This document shows, in pieces, positions 23,166 through 24,607 of a stretch of DNA of 24,607 nucleotides. Positions within the stretch are counted from its first letter, which is position 1, and every line of letters begins with the position of its first letter. The position numbers were made by a program, and so were the translations under genes. This DNA is from Propionibacteriaceae bacterium (lineage in GTDB: Bacteria; Actinomycetota; Actinomycetes; Propionibacteriales; Propionibacteriaceae): the NCBI GenBank assembly GCA_905372155.1, contig CAJPNZ010000040.1:1-24607 (forward strand), given 5' to 3'. The notes under the pieces are model-generated. The model was not told where the DNA came from. It did no database searches and saw only the letters and a list, made by a program, of their open reading frames with translations.

Positions 23166-24607
23166 TCAGGTTTTCTGGTGGTTTGTGAAATACTCGACGA
23201 GTTTCGTCGGGAGTGAGGGTATGTGACGTGGCGTTGAGCCGTCACGCAGGGATTCCGTGGCTTGGATTGCCGTTGCCACGGCTTGCCAGGCGTCCAAGGG
23301 AGATGTGTTCGCGGGGGTTCCGGTGCGTGCGAAACGAAGAAACTCGGCAACGGCCAAGGAATCCGCATCCTCGCCGTCGCACCGTATGGCTATTTCGTGA
23401 TTTCCCCTTCCGTCATAGGGGCCACGGTCACCCCACAGGCGGATGACTCCGTCTCCGCCGTTGCCGAAATTTTCCATGCCTCCTCGGGTGCCAATCACGG
23501 TGTAGTTCCGCCAGTCGTCGGGTGTGGAATGGCATTGCTGATAGGAAATGAGGGCACCTGATTCCAATCGGGCCATGAGCATGGATACGTCCTCGGCATC
23601 TGTGACGTCACTGAGGTCTGCCTGCTCTTCCGACGGCCAGTTTTCGAGCGAGAAAGATGTGGTCATCACCTGACCGTTTCTCGGGTCTTTCTCATTTGTT
23701 TTCTCGTAAACCAGTGGTTCGCCCATTCCGACCACGTCGCGAACCGTTGAACCCGTCAGCCAGCGCATCGCGTCAAGATCATCAGCCGCCTTCTTCAGCA
23801 ACAAGCTGTTTGAGTGTTCCCGGTCGGCGTGCCAGTCCTTGACGTGGCGATCTCCGTTGTATCCGATGAAGCGCCGGCACCAGATGGTTTTCACTTCTCC
23901 GATCGCGCCCTCGAGTATCAGGTCACGCATCTGTTGGATGAATGGTGTGTGCCGCGTGTTGTGTCCGATGTGGAGACGGGTTTTGGTCTCATACGCGGTT
24001 GTCAGGATTCTAGTTGCCGACTCAAGGGTGGTTGCCATGGGTTTTTCCAGGTAGACGGGGATACCTGCTTCCAGCAGCTCTGCCGTCACTTGCGAATGAG
24101 TGTCGTCCGGCGAGGTGACGAAGGCCGCTCCCAGCCCCAGCTCGATGAGTTCACGCACCGAACCGACGATGGGAAAGGTTTCGGGATCCTTGCCCAGGAG
24201 TTCGGCGCATCGGATGCGTGCGGCAGGATCGGGGTCGCAGGCGGCGACGATCCGGGCGCCGTTCTGATCGGTCTCGACGTGCGTGGCGAGCTTCGAGCGC
24301 GCGCCCAGTCCTACGACCCCGATCCTGAGAGGTTCGGTGATGTCCACGGCCACTCGACGGGATTGCGCGGCGTGCTGTGACTCCCAGTCCTGATGAAGAG
24401 CGAGCATGTCCTCGATCCTCTTTGGAGCTATCGGAACGGGGCCTGCGGCGCGCAGGAAGGATTTCTCGGCGTCCCGGAGAGCGAGGGACACCGCACCGAG
24501 TGACGCCGCAGCATGCCCCAGTTCCGCTTCCTCGATCCTGAGGCGAGGTGCAGTGGGCAGGCGCATGGTCGCGAGGTGCTCGCGGAGAAGGAGGAGGGGG
24601 GCGGTTT
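23166..24607 (-). CDS. ROK-domain tail fused to Gfo/Idh/MocA oxidoreductase, 5' end outside window
   Basis: The frame is open to the right edge, so the gene is truncated. Counting from the in-frame ATG at 24566, residues 1-40 plus 13 codons before it (LLLLREHLATMRLP, then ELGHAAASLGAVSLAL) match the C-terminal helix pair of ROK proteins. After a linker (about 41-78) a complete Gfo/Idh/MocA domain follows: Rossmann GVVGLG at 83-88, the EKPM catalytic Lys motif at 174-177, substrate-domain blocks GHNTRHTPF and DDLDAMRWL, and a C-terminal beta-sheet ending near IPSLPTKLVEYF. Family members oxidise or reduce sugars and inositols with NAD(P). At the position of the usual catalytic His of the K-x-x-H-D block there is Asp262 (KKAADDLD). 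No stop or good ribosome-binding site separates the two parts; an internal start at GTG or ATG near residue 54 is the alternative. Lower GC than the operons to its left. Confidence 0.82.
   Translation of the reverse strand, partial: TAPLLLLREHLATMRLPTAPRLRIEEAELGHAAASLGAVSLALRDAEKSFLRAAGPVPIAPKRIEDMLALHQDWESQHAAQSRRVAVDITEPLRIGVVGLGARSKLATHVETDQNGARIVAACDPDPAARIRCAELLGKDPETFPIVGSVRELIELGLGAAFVTSPDDTHSQVTAELLEAGIPVYLEKPMATTLESATRILTTAYETKTRLHIGHNTRHTPFIQQMRDLILEGAIGEVKTIWCRRFIGYNGDRHVKDWHADREHSNSLLLKKAADDLDAMRWLTGSTVRDVVGMGEPLVYEKTNEKDPRNGQVMTTSFSLENWPSEEQADLSDVTDAEDVSMLMARLESGALISYQQCHSTPDDWRNYTVIGTRGGMENFGNGGDGVIRLWGDRGPYDGRGNHEIAIRCDGEDADSLAVAEFLRFARTGTPANTSPLDAWQAVATAIQATESLRDGSTPRHIPSLPTKLVEYFTNHQKT

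Noticed and set aside
1..24607. Defence, toxin-antitoxin or mobile-element system
   Set aside because: The SNF2 helicase could suggest a DISARM-like defence locus, but its neighbours are a repair glycosylase and sugar enzymes; no methylase, nuclease, integrase or transposase is present.

Overview
The window is GC-rich, densely coded DNA from an actinobacterium. Gene content and protein style (Nei2-type glycosylase, GH65 phosphorylase beside beta-phosphoglucomutase, Excalibur lipoprotein, DeoR-controlled carbohydrate operon) suggest Propionibacteriaceae or a near relative. That placement is inference; there is no rRNA marker. I see no tRNA, rRNA, CRISPR array, insertion sequence or prophage gene.

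Layout. (1) 1-9122, plus strand: seven genes packed with gaps of 0-10 bases or short overlaps. They are a SNF2 helicase (5' end off the window), a Nei/Fpg DNA glycosylase, a beta-phosphoglucomutase-like HAD enzyme, a GH65 disaccharide phosphorylase, an unrecognised 385-residue protein, a TIGR03943/YcgQ-like membrane protein and its DUF318/YcgR-like permease. (2) 9214-11088, minus strand: a lipoprotein with a complete subtype-B-tannase-like catalytic triad. (3) A 435-base divergent gap, then a small Excalibur lipoprotein (11524-11955) and a very strong bidirectional terminator. (4) 11993-20012, minus strand: a carbohydrate operon read deoR, rpiB-like isomerase, unrecognised membrane protein, AraL-like phosphatase, FGGY kinase, AraM-like dehydrogenase, AraB-type ribulokinase. 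(5) 20167-21642, plus: GH36 alpha-galactosidase. (6) 21751-23118, plus: exported, C-terminally anchored protein of unknown role. (7) 23166 to the right edge, minus: a Gfo/Idh/MocA oxidoreductase fused in frame behind what looks like the tail of a ROK protein.

How the genes fit together. The GH65 enzyme should phosphorolyse an alpha-glucobiose to glucose and beta-glucose 1-phosphate, which the adjacent mutase would turn into glucose 6-phosphate. The minus-strand operon holds counterparts of three B. subtilis ara-operon genes (araB, araL, araM), but within the window it lacks AraA, AraD and any ABC transporter. In their place are a second FGGY kinase, an RpiB-family isomerase that has lost the ring-opening histidine, and a membrane protein I cannot assign. 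This is the best candidate for an undescribed system: a ketose/polyol-phosphate pathway, perhaps with a four-carbon intermediate. The second most interesting item is the ROK-Gfo/Idh fusion at the right edge, whose oxidoreductase part also has Asp where the family usually has its catalytic His.
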